Assembly (NCBI GenBank): GCA_005885555.1
Contig: VAWN01000043.1
Location: 1 to 46,442 of the forward strand
Source of the DNA: Actinomycetota bacterium
GTDB lineage: Bacteria; Actinomycetota; Actinomycetes; Mycobacteriales; Micromonosporaceae
DNA: 46,442 nt
Reading direction: 5' to 3'
Part shown: positions 6,518 through 13,762 of the stretch, in pieces
Layout of the letters: the number at the start of each line of letters is the position of its first letter
Position numbering within the stretch: the stretch's first letter is position 1
Made by a program: the position numbers and the translations under genes
The notes under the pieces: model-generated
The model's database searches: none
Told to the model about the DNA's origin: nothing
The model's input: the letters and a program-made list of their open reading frames with translations, nothing else

Positions 6518-8662
6518 TCAGTTCTGCGGATCGATCCCGCGTACCCGTACCATCCGCGCGAGCGGCAGGTTGCGGGACGAGTCGCCGACGAGAACCTGGT
6601 ATGTGCCGTCGGGTACCACGAACCGGTGGGTTGCCACGTCCCAGTGCGCGAACGCGCGCGGCGTCACCTGGATGGTCACCCGCCGGGTCTCGCCCGGTCG
6701 CAGGGTCACCTTGAGGAACCCGCCGAGCTGGTGCGGCGGCACGGGTACCCCGACGGTCGCCGGCTGGCCGACGTAGACCTGGACGACCTGCGCGCCGGTG
6801 CGCCCGCCGGTGTTGGTCACCTGCACCGTGACCGTCGCGCCGGAACAGTCGGTGTCCACGCGCAGCTGGCGCATCGCGAACGTGGTGTAGGACAGCCCGA
6901 ACCCGAACGGGAACAGCGGCGCGATATCGTGCGCGTCGTAGTGGCGGTACCCGACGAAGACGCCCTCGGAGTACGTCGCGACCCCGTCGACGCCGGGGTA
7001 CTGCGACGGGGTGTCCGCCGGTACGTCACCGGGGTTGCGCGGGAAGGTGATGGGCAGCTTGCCGGACGGGTTCACGTCGCCGAAGAGCAGGCTCGCCACC
7101 ACGTTGCCGTCTTCCTCGCCGGGGTACCAGGCCTCGAGGATCGCCGGTACCTGGTCGATCCACGGCATGAGCACCGGCGCGCCGCTCTTGAGCACCACGA
7201 CCGTGCGCGGGTTGGCCGCGGCGACCGCGGCGACCAGCGCGTCCTGGTTGTCGGTCAGCGCCAGCGACGGGCGGTCGCGTCCCTCGGCCTCGTTGTCGCC
7301 CACCATGACCACCGCGACGTCGGCCGCCTTCGCCGCGTCCACGGCCGCCTGCTGGGCGGCGGCGTCGGGGCCGCCCGGCGCGTAGGTCACCGTGACGCCC
7401 GGGCCGACCCGGCTCTGGATGCCGTCGACCGGGCTGACCGTGTACAGCGGCTTCACGTGCGAGCTGCCGCCGCCACCGCTCATCGCGGCGCCCGCGAACG
7501 GGCCGACCACCGCGATCGAACGCAGCGCCGTGGCGTCCAGCGGCAGCGTGGCGCCGGAGTTCTTCAGCAGTACCGCGGCCTGCTGCGCGATGTCGCGCGA
7601 CACCGCACCGTCCTTGACGGCGTCGATCGGGGTGACCGTCTGCGGCCGGTCGAAGATGCCGAACCGGATCATCGTGCGCAGGATCAGGAAGACATGCCCG
7701 TCGATGGTCGCCTGGGTGACGGTGCCGGCGCCCAGCGCCGCCTTGATGGCGGCGTTGCTGTAGAACTTCGACGTCGGCAGCTCGAACTCCATGCCGTTGT
7801 TGGCGCACAGCACGGTGTCGTGGCAGGAGTTGAAGTCGGACATGACGAAACCGCTGAAGCCCCACCGGCCGCGCAGCGTGTTCACCAGGTTTTCGGTGTG
7901 CTGGCAGGAGAACTCGTTGTTCACCTGGTTCTTGGCGCACATCACCGCGCCGCTGTGGCCCTGCCGGACCGGCGCCTCGTACCCGGGAAGGTAGATCTCG
8001 TGCAGCGTCCGCTCGTCGATCAGCTCGTTGATGGTGGTGCGATTGGTCTCCTGGTTGTTCGCGGCGTAGTGCTTGACCGTCGCGATGGTGCCCTGCGACT
8101 GGACGCCGCGCACGTCGGCGGTGGCGATCCGGCCGGTGAGGAACGGGTCTTCGCCGTACGCCTCGAAGGTGCGGCCGTTGACCGGTCCCCGGGCCAGGTC
8201 GACGTCCGGCCCCTCAAGCAGGTTGCGGCCCTGCGCCTTGGTTTCCACGCCCTCGACGACGCCGTAGCGCCGGGCCTGTCGCGGGTCGAAGGTGGCGGCC
8301 AAGCCGATCGGGGCGGGCAGTGCGGTCGCCGGGAACTGGGTCGGTCCGCCGGTGCTGACCCCGGCGGAGCCGTTGTTCAGCCGCAACGCCGGAATGCACA
8401 GGCGCGCGATCGGCGGGGTCTCGCGCGAGTGGGTGGCGTCGGTGATGGAACCCAGCTCCAGGATCTTCTCGTCCAGCGTCATCTGCGCGAGCACGAGCCG
8501 GGCCCGCTCGTCGGATGGCTTGTGCGGGTCGAGCCACGGCGCCGGGGCGCCGTTGCACTGCGGCACAGGCCGGGCGGGTGCGGCCGAGGCGGGTGGCGCC
8601 AGGGCGAGTACCCACAGGCAGGAAACCGTTACGCCGATTGCCGTTCGCCACGCTGCGCGCAT
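6518..8662 (-). CDS. Secreted glycoside hydrolase family 3 beta-glucosidase-like enzyme
   Basis: A 714-residue exported enzyme: signal peptide MRAAWRTAIG...ASAAPA (cleavage near 28), the GH3 N-terminal barrel with KHYAANNQETNR (about 197-208) that contacts substrate, and GFVMSDF with the nucleophile Asp276; then the alpha/beta sandwich domain with KNSGATLPL and VVMVGDNEAEGRDRP, and a C-terminal fibronectin-III-like domain (TYQVLVGDSSRNLP). This is the standard three-domain layout of extracellular GH3 beta-glucosidases/xylosidases that cleave terminal sugars from oligosaccharides. Exact sugar specificity is not readable. It has its own promoter in the divergent gap shared with recQ and a terminator right after its stop. 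Confidence 0.9.
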   Translation of the reverse strand: MRAAWRTAIGVTVSCLWVLALAPPASAAPARPVPQCNGAPAPWLDPHKPSDERARLVLAQMTLDEKILELGSITDATHSRETPPIARLCIPALRLNNGSAGVSTGGPTQFPATALPAPIGLAATFDPRQARRYGVVEGVETKAQGRNLLEGPDVDLARGPVNGRTFEAYGEDPFLTGRIATADVRGVQSQGTIATVKHYAANNQETNRTTINELIDERTLHEIYLPGYEAPVRQGHSGAVMCAKNQVNNEFSCQHTENLVNTLRGRWGFSGFVMSDFNSCHDTVLCANNGMEFELPTSKFYSNAAIKAALGAGTVTQATIDGHVFLILRTMIRFGIFDRPQTVTPIDAVKDGAVSRDIAQQAAVLLKNSGATLPLDATALRSIAVVGPFAGAAMSGGGGSSHVKPLYTVSPVDGIQSRVGPGVTVTYAPGGPDAAAQQAAVDAAKAADVAVVMVGDNEAEGRDRPSLALTDNQDALVAAVAAANPRTVVVLKSGAPVLMPWIDQVPAILEAWYPGEEDGNVVASLLFGDVNPSGKLPITFPRNPGDVPADTPSQYPGVDGVATYSEGVFVGYRHYDAHDIAPLFPFGFGLSYTTFAMRQLRVDTDCSGATVTVQVTNTGGRTGAQVVQVYVGQPATVGVPVPPHQLGGFLKVTLRPGETRRVTIQVTPRAFAHWDVATHRFVVPDGTYQVLVGDSSRNLPLARMVRVRGIDPQN

Positions 8663-8707
8663 GAGAGACCGCCCCAGGTCGAACCGCCGGTACGCGTGCC
8701 AAGTGCC

Positions 8708-8737
8708 ACGCTAGGAGCCGGACATCCGACCAGTCAA
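8708..8737 (-). promoter_or_regulatory. Promoter of the GH3 gene
   Basis: On the minus strand TTGACT (8732-8737) is followed after 18 bp by TAGCGT (8708-8713), about 45 nt before the ATG at 8662. The imperfect repeat GCGTG...CACGC just downstream (near 8690-8712) could be an operator for a sugar-responsive repressor; the classical CebR box is not present. Confidence 0.45.
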
Positions 8738-8753
8738 TAGACACCTCTTGATT

Positions 8754-8788
8754 CTGACGGCAGGGCGGAAGCCTGGTATGACAGACGG
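8754..8788 (+). promoter_or_regulatory. Leaderless promoter of the RecQ-PRTase gene
   Basis: CTGACG (8754-8759), a 17-bp spacer and TATGAC (8777-8782) make a good sigma-70-type promoter. Six nucleotides after the -10 box comes the GTG at 8789, where transcription would be expected to start, and there is no ribosome binding site in front of that GTG. Together this predicts a leaderless mRNA beginning at the start codon. Confidence 0.5.
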
Positions 8789-10885
8789 GTGCGCGATGAG
8801 GCGGAAAAGGTACTGGCGGCGCTGGCCGGGCCGGACGCGCGGCTGCGGCCGGACCAGTGGCGGGCGGTCGAGGCGCTGGTCGAGCGGCGCGGCCGGGTGC
8901 TGTGCGTCCAGCGCACCGGCTGGGGCAAGTCGGCGGTGTACTTCGTCGCGACCGCCCTGCTGCGCGCCCGCGGCAGCGGTCCCACGCTGATCGTCTCGCC
9001 GCTGCTCGCCTTGATGCGCAACCAGATCGACGCGGCCACCCGGGCCGGCATCGCCGCCCGTACCATCAACTCGGCCAACCTGCAGGAGTGGGACGAGGTC
9101 GCCGAGGAGGTCCGCGCCGGTACCGTCGACGTGCTGCTGGTCAGTCCGGAACGGCTCAACAATCCGGGTTTCCGCGACGACGTGCTGCCCAAGCTCGCCG
9201 CGACCACCGGGCTCGTCGTCGTCGACGAGGCGCACTGCATCTCCGACTGGGGGCACGACTTCCGGCCGGACTACCGCCGGCTGCGCACGCTGCTCGCCGA
9301 GCTGCCGCCGGGGGTACCGGTGCTGGCCACCACCGCGACCGCGAACGCGCGGGTAACGGCGGATGTCGCCGAGCAGCTCGGTGACGCGCTCGTGCTGCGC
9401 GGGCCGCTGGACCGGGAGTCGCTGCGCCTTTCGGTGCTGCGCCTGCCGACCCCGGCGCACCGGCTGGCCTGGCTCGCCGACCAGCTGGCGCAGCTGCCCG
9501 GTTCCGGCATCGTCTACACGCTGACCGTCGCCGGCGCGCAGGATGCCGGCGCGTTCCTGCGCGCCCGAGGGTACCCGGTGGCTGTCTACAGTGGACAGAC
9601 GGAGGACGCCGACCGGCGCGCCGCCGAGGCCGATCTGCTCGACAACCGGGTCAAGGCGCTGGTCGCCACGTCCGCGCTCGGCATGGGGTTCGACAAGCCG
9701 GATCTCGGGTTCGTGGTGCACCTCGGGGCGCCGCCGTCACCGATCGCCTACTACCAGCAGGTCGGGCGGGCCGGCCGGGCGGTCGGGTCCGCCGAGGTGA
9801 TCCTGCTGCCGGGCGCCGAGGACGCGGCGATCTGGCGGTACTTCGCCTCGCTCGCGTTCCCGCCGGAGGACCAGGTGCGGGCGGTGCTCTCCGCACTGTC
9901 CACAGTGGACCGTCCGCTGTCGACACCGGCGCTGGAGGCCCGGGTGGAGCTGCGCCGCAGCCGGTTGGAGCTGATGCTCAAGGTGCTCGACGTGGACGGT
10001 GCGGTGCGGCGGGTCGCGGGCGGCTGGGTGGCGACGGGTACCCCGTGGCAGCACGACACGCAACGGTACGCGCGGGTGGCGGCGGCCCGCACCGCGGAGC
10101 AGGACGCGATGCGGGAGTACGAGACCAGCACCGGCTGCCGGATGGAGTACCTGCGCCGTTGCCTCGACGACCCGGCCGCCGTCCCTTGTGGACGGTGCGA
10201 CAACTGTACCGGTGAACCGTTGCCGGACAAGGTCTCCGAGGAGACTCTCACCGCCGCCCGTACCCACCTCGGCCGGGTCGGCGTCGAACTGCCCCCGCGC
10301 CGCCAGTGGCCGACCGGCCTGCCCGCGATCGGCGTCGCGCTGTCCGGCCGGATCCCGCCGGAGGAGCAGCCGCTGCCCGGCCGGGCGCTGGGGCGCCTGT
10401 CCGACCTCGGCTGGGGAGAACGGTTGCGTGCTGCCGTGGCCGCGGATGCACCGGTACCGGATGAGGTGTTCGCGGGTGCGGTCCGCGCGCTGACCGAGTG
10501 GGCCCGCGGCGACGACCCCTGGCCGGCGCGTCCGGTGTGCGTGGTGGCGATCGGCTCCCGGCAGCGGCCGCGGCTGGTCGACGACCTCGCCCGGCGGATC
10601 GCCACGGTCGGTCGGCTGCCGCTGCTCGGGACCTTCGACCCGGTGCCCGGCGGCGGACCCGGCACCGGCGGCGGACCCGGCAGCGGCGGCGGGCGGGCCA
10701 ACAGCGCGCGCCGGGTGGCGGCACTGCACGACGCGTTCCGCGCGCCCGCCGCGGCGTTCGACGGTCCCGTCCTGCTCGTCGACGACTACGTCGACTCCGG
10801 GTGGACCATGGCGCTGGCTGCGCGGGCGCTGCGCCGGGCGGGCGCCCCGGCGGTGCTGCCGTTCGCTCTGGCCGTTGCGGGCTAG
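8789..10885 (+). CDS. RecQ-like DNA helicase fused to a phosphoribosyltransferase-like domain
   Basis: A 698-residue ATP-dependent helicase. The N-terminal half has the RecQ set: RLRPDQWRAVEAL (motif 0), RTGWGKSAVYF (Walker A), VVVDEAHCISDWGHDFRPDY (motif II plus the RecQ aromatic loop), TATAN, ATSALGMGFDKPDLGFVVH and QQVGRAGRA (motif VI). A zinc-binding region follows with Cys at CRMEYLRRC and CGRCDNC. The last 200 residues are not an HRDC domain; they end with PVLLVDDYVDSGWTMALAARAL, the PRPP-binding motif of type I phosphoribosyltransferases (ComF-like). Such RecQ-PRTase proteins occur in actinobacteria and may link DNA repair to nucleotide metabolism; that role is inference. GTG 8789 is likely translated without a leader. 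Confidence 0.85.
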   Translation: MRDEAEKVLAALAGPDARLRPDQWRAVEALVERRGRVLCVQRTGWGKSAVYFVATALLRARGSGPTLIVSPLLALMRNQIDAATRAGIAARTINSANLQEWDEVAEEVRAGTVDVLLVSPERLNNPGFRDDVLPKLAATTGLVVVDEAHCISDWGHDFRPDYRRLRTLLAELPPGVPVLATTATANARVTADVAEQLGDALVLRGPLDRESLRLSVLRLPTPAHRLAWLADQLAQLPGSGIVYTLTVAGAQDAGAFLRARGYPVAVYSGQTEDADRRAAEADLLDNRVKALVATSALGMGFDKPDLGFVVHLGAPPSPIAYYQQVGRAGRAVGSAEVILLPGAEDAAIWRYFASLAFPPEDQVRAVLSALSTVDRPLSTPALEARVELRRSRLELMLKVLDVDGAVRRVAGGWVATGTPWQHDTQRYARVAAARTAEQDAMREYETSTGCRMEYLRRCLDDPAAVPCGRCDNCTGEPLPDKVSEETLTAARTHLGRVGVELPPRRQWPTGLPAIGVALSGRIPPEEQPLPGRALGRLSDLGWGERLRAAVAADAPVPDEVFAGAVRALTEWARGDDPWPARPVCVVAIGSRQRPRLVDDLARRIATVGRLPLLGTFDPVPGGGPGTGGGPGSGGGRANSARRVAALHDAFRAPAAAFDGPVLLVDDYVDSGWTMALAARALRRAGAPAVLPFALAVAG

Positions 10886-10924
10886 GCACGGTCTGCAAGG
10901 CTGGTGGCGAAGGAGGTGCTCGTC

Positions 10925-11263
10925 ATGAATGCGGCAGAGCTACTGGAGAGGGCGCGCGACGTCCTTACCGTGCGCGGTACCGTCGGCGAACCGATCCAGC
11001 AGGACAACATGGTCGTCGTACCCGTCGCGAAGGTGCGCAGCGGAGCCGGCGGCGGCATGGGTCAGGAGACCACCGAGCGGGAGGGCCGCGGCGGCGGGTT
11101 CGGCATCACCAGCACCCCGATCGGCGCGTTCGTCATCAAGGACGGCGACGTCACCTGGCGGCCGGCGGTGGACATCAACAAAATCATCGTGGGCGGTCAG
11201 GTGGTCGCCGTCGTGGCGCTGCTGACCATCCGCGCGATCGTGAAGGCCCGTTCGCGGCGTTGA
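10925..11263 (+). CDS. GerW/YtfJ-family sporulation protein
   Basis: A 112-residue protein with the family pattern: MNAAELLERARDVLTVRGTVGEP, then NMVVVPVAKVRSGAGGG, a Gly-rich loop, and GGFGITSTPIGAFVIKDGDV with VDINKII near the end, followed by a short hydrophobic segment and a basic tail (KARSRR). Homologues (YtfJ in Bacillus, GerW-like proteins in actinomycetes) are linked to spore maturation or germination. GAAGGAGG at about 10909-10916, 8 nt before ATG 10925, fixes this start over the GTG at 10904, which would place that site inside the gene. Its 3' end overlaps the antisense tail of the downstream histidine kinase by 80 nt. Confidence 0.85.
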   Translation: MNAAELLERARDVLTVRGTVGEPIQQDNMVVVPVAKVRSGAGGGMGQETTEREGRGGGFGITSTPIGAFVIKDGDVTWRPAVDINKIIVGGQVVAVVALLTIRAIVKARSRR

Positions 11264-12914
11264 CCGCGGCGGCGTCAGTCGCGCCCGCGATGAGATCTTG
11301 GACGCTGGTACCCCCTCGAAGGGGCGCAAGTGTCCAAGATCCCGAGCCGGGAGGCGGCCCGGCGCCGGGAGGTGGCCCCGAGCCGCCGTCAGGCAGCGCC
11401 ACGACCGGCAGCCGTACCCGGAACTCCGTGTGCCCCGGCCGGCTGGCCACCTCGGCGGTGCCGTGGTGCGCCTCGACGACCGCGGCCACGATCGACAACC
11501 CCAGCCCGGTGCTGCCGGCCGCGCGCGAGCGCGACGTGTCGCCGCGCGCGAACCGGTCGAACACCTCAGGTAGCAGGTTCGCAGGGATCCCCGGCCCGTC
11601 GTCGGCGACGGTCAGCGTCACGGCGCCGGCCTCGACGAGCGAGACCGCGCCGCCGGCCTCGACGAGCGAGACGGCGCCGACGGTCTCGACGAGCGAGACG
11701 GTGACCGTGGTACCGGGCGGGGTGTGCGTGCGCGCGTTGGCGAGCAGGTTCGCCAACACCTGGTGCAGCCGGGCCGGGTCGCCGGTGACGGTGACCGACT
11801 CCTCGGGCAGGTCCAGCCGCCAGTGGTGGTCCGGCGCGGCGACGTGCGCGTCGCTGACCGCGTCGATGACCAGGCGGGACAGGTCGACCGGCGCGGCTTG
11901 CAGCGGCCGTCCGGAGTCGAGCCGGGCCAGCAGCAGCATATCTTCGACGAGCGCGGTCATCCGGGTGGTCTCCGACTCGACCCGGCGCATCGCGTGCGCG
12001 ACGTCCGGGGGTACCGCATCGGACACCCGGCGGGTCAGCTCGGCGTACCCCCGGATCGCGGCCAACGGCGTGCGCAGCTCGTGGCTGGCGTCGGCGACGA
12101 AATGCCGTACCCGCGTCTCGCTGGCCTGCCGCGCGGCCAGCGCGTCGGCCACGTGGCCGAGCATCCGGTTGAGTGCGGCACCCACCTGCCCGACCTCGGT
12201 GCGCGGATCGGTGTCCACCGCGGGTACCCGCACCGACAGCGCCACCTCGCCCCGGTCCAGCGGCAGCTCGGCGACCCGGCTCGCGGTGGCGGCGACGCGG
12301 CGCAGCGGTCGCAGGTTGCGGCCGATGACCGTCGCGCCGATCAGCCCGGCGAGCAGCGCAGCGGCCAGCCCGATGGCGGTTTCGAGGACGATGACCGCGT
12401 CGCTGGTGGCGTAGACGTCGGTCATCGGCAGGCCGGTGTAGAGCGGGTCGCCGTCGCCGGCGTGCCCGACCGTCAGGCGGTACGGGCCGAGGCCGGGGAT
12501 GTCGCGGGTGTGCGGCTGCCCGTCGCCCGGCAGGTCGAACAGGACGGCGGCCTGGGCGGCGGTCAGGTTCTGCCAGGTGCCGTCGAGGTACACCTGCTGG
12601 GCGTGCACGTCACCGCGAGAGACGACGGTCGAGATGGTGCCGAGGTCCTGCGGCGGCGGCAGCCGGCCGGGGCCGTCGTCGTCGGGGCCGGGGCGATGGT
12701 CGACGGCTCCCTGGGTGCGGCCCACCGCCGCCGCCAGGTGGCTGTCCAGGCGGGCGAGCTGGACCTGGTACACCGCGATCGTGGTACCCACGCCGATCAG
12801 CGCGCAGACCCCGGCGACGATCGCGACGAGCGCCACCGACAGCCGGGTACGCAGCGACCACCCGGCCGGGCGCCAGCGCGGTGCCGTCCGCTCACTCGGC
12901 GGGCTTGAGGACAT
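11184..12914 (-). CDS. Sensor histidine kinase with repeat-derived C-terminal tail
   Basis: A 576-residue membrane kinase. Helix 1 near residues 24-48, an external sensor of about 125 residues, helix 2 near 174-197, a HAMP linker, then the dimerisation box HFVADASHELRTPLAAI with the phospho-accepting His278, an N-box (NLLANARTHTPPG), G-boxes DDGPGIP and GSTGLGLSIV. Catalysis ends near residue 500 (RVRLPVV). The remaining 70 residues are Gly/Pro-rich low-complexity sequence that includes SWTLAPLRGGTSVQDL, encoded by the palindromic element at 11294-11341, and then run 80 nt into the antisense strand of gerW. It overlaps the response regulator gene upstream by 23 nt, so the two are translationally coupled. 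ATP-binding loop carries a triplicated 9-residue insert. Confidence 0.85.
   Translation of the reverse strand: MSSSPPSERTAPRWRPAGWSLRTRLSVALVAIVAGVCALIGVGTTIAVYQVQLARLDSHLAAAVGRTQGAVDHRPGPDDDGPGRLPPPQDLGTISTVVSRGDVHAQQVYLDGTWQNLTAAQAAVLFDLPGDGQPHTRDIPGLGPYRLTVGHAGDGDPLYTGLPMTDVYATSDAVIVLETAIGLAAALLAGLIGATVIGRNLRPLRRVAATASRVAELPLDRGEVALSVRVPAVDTDPRTEVGQVGAALNRMLGHVADALAARQASETRVRHFVADASHELRTPLAAIRGYAELTRRVSDAVPPDVAHAMRRVESETTRMTALVEDMLLLARLDSGRPLQAAPVDLSRLVIDAVSDAHVAAPDHHWRLDLPEESVTVTGDPARLHQVLANLLANARTHTPPGTTVTVSLVETVGAVSLVEAGGAVSLVEAGAVTLTVADDGPGIPANLLPEVFDRFARGDTSRSRAAGSTGLGLSIVAAVVEAHHGTAEVASRPGHTEFRVRLPVVALPDGGSGPPPGAGPPPGSGSWTLAPLRGGTSVQDLIAGATDAAAVNAANGPSRSRGWSAAPRRRPPDRPR
11294..11341. 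repeat. 48-nt palindromic element, family B copy 1
   Basis: GATCTTGGAC (11294-11303) and GTCCAAGATC (11332-11341) bracket an inner CCCC...GGGG stem with a short TCGAA-type loop. The element is exactly 48 nt, as are the copies at 22306-22353 and 36566-36613. It lies 30 nt after the gerW stop and would form a terminator hairpin for gerW, yet it is read through in frame by the opposing histidine kinase gene. Confidence 0.85.
11620..11700 (-). repeat. Three in-frame 27-nt tandem repeats inside the histidine kinase
   Basis: Three 27-nt units at 11620-11646, 11647-11673 and 11674-11700 share CTCGACGAGCGAGAC and differ at a few positions. On the coding strand they give VSLVETVGA-VSLVEAGGA-VSLVEAG, a triplicated beta-strand/turn between the N-box and the first G-box of the ATP-binding domain. 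A normal kinase has one such strand here. Confidence 0.85.
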
Positions 12915-13632
12915 ACCCCGCTCCGCGCAACGTATGGATCATCGGTGAGCGACCGGCGTCGATCTTCTTGCGCAGGTACGAGATGTACAGCTCGACGACG
13001 TTGGCCTGCCCGCCGAAGTCGTAGTTCCACACCCGGTCCAGGATCTGCGCCTTGCTCAGCACCCGGCGCGGGTTGCGCATCAGGAAGCGCAGCAGCTCGT
13101 ACTCGGTCGCGGTCAGCGCGATCACCCGCCCGCCCCGGCGTACCTCGTGGCTGTCCTCGTCCAGCGTCAGGTCGCCCACGGCCAGCGTGGTGGACTCCGC
13201 GCGCGCCAGCACGTTGGTGCGCCGCAGCAGCCCGCGCAGCCGGGCCACGACCTCCTCCAGGCTGAACGGCTTGGTCACGTAGTCGTCCCCGCCCGCGGTC
13301 AGCCCGGCGATCCGGTCCTCGACGGCGTCCTTGGCGGTCAGGAACAGCACCGGCACGTCCGGTGCCGCCGCGCGCAGCCGGCGCAGCACCTCCAGCCCGT
13401 CCATGTCGGGCAGCATCACGTCGAGCACCACGGCGTCGGGCTGCACATTGCGTCCGGTGCGGATGGCGGAGAAGCCGTCCCCGGCGGTGTGCACCTCCCA
13501 GCCTTCCAGCCGCAGCGCCATCGACAGCAGCTCGGTCAGCGTCGCCTCGTCGTCGACCACGAGGATCCGCACCGGCTGCCCGTCGGGCCGGCGCAGGGAA
13601 CCGGGGCCGGCCGGCTGGGGGAGGGTACTCAT
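12892..13632 (-). CDS. OmpR/PhoB-type response regulator
   Basis: A 246-residue response regulator. Receiver domain: VRILVVDDEATLTELL with the acidic pair (Asp27/28), phosphorylated Asp71 in AVVLDVMLPDMDG, Thr and Lys at FLTAK and YVTKPF. The winged-helix effector domain follows (LTLDEDSHEVRRGG...LTATEYELLRFLMRNPRRVLSKAQILDRVW...VVELYISYLRKKID...RGAGYVLKP). It is the cognate regulator of the kinase gene it overlaps. ATG 13632 has GGGAG about 10 nt upstream; a second ATG at 13641 would add MAG but sits almost on that site. It is transcribed divergently from a GT2-GtrA gene, which may be a target. Confidence 0.9.
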   Translation of the reverse strand: MSTLPQPAGPGSLRRPDGQPVRILVVDDEATLTELLSMALRLEGWEVHTAGDGFSAIRTGRNVQPDAVVLDVMLPDMDGLEVLRRLRAAAPDVPVLFLTAKDAVEDRIAGLTAGGDDYVTKPFSLEEVVARLRGLLRRTNVLARAESTTLAVGDLTLDEDSHEVRRGGRVIALTATEYELLRFLMRNPRRVLSKAQILDRVWNYDFGGQANVVELYISYLRKKIDAGRSPMIHTLRGAGYVLKPAE

Positions 13633-13658
13633 GCCTGCCATGCTCCCATCGTGCGGTG

Positions 13659-13719
13659 GCCGGCTGTGCGGTTTCTCGGCGCCTCCTGTGAGCCGGCTGT
13701 GCACAGCGACGGCACAGCC
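13659..13719. promoter_or_regulatory. Iterated GGCTGTGC motifs between response regulator and glycosyltransferase genes
   Basis: GCCGGCTGTGC occurs at 13659-13669 and again at 13692-13702 (33 bp apart, three helical turns). The reverse complement GGCACAGCC is at 13711-13719, and the second copy is part of a 12-bp perfect palindrome GCTGTGCACAGC at 13696-13707. Iterated half-sites in the gap between divergent genes suit binding by the response regulator or another dimeric regulator. Confidence 0.45.
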
Positions 13720-13762
13720 GCGGCACACGCCGGCGACAGGGCGCGCGCCGATGGTGGTCGCC

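Noticed and set aside
6494-8740. 748-codon plus-strand frame opposite the GH3 gene
   Set aside because: Low-complexity Arg/Val/Asp translation; the minus strand encodes a complete GH3 enzyme.
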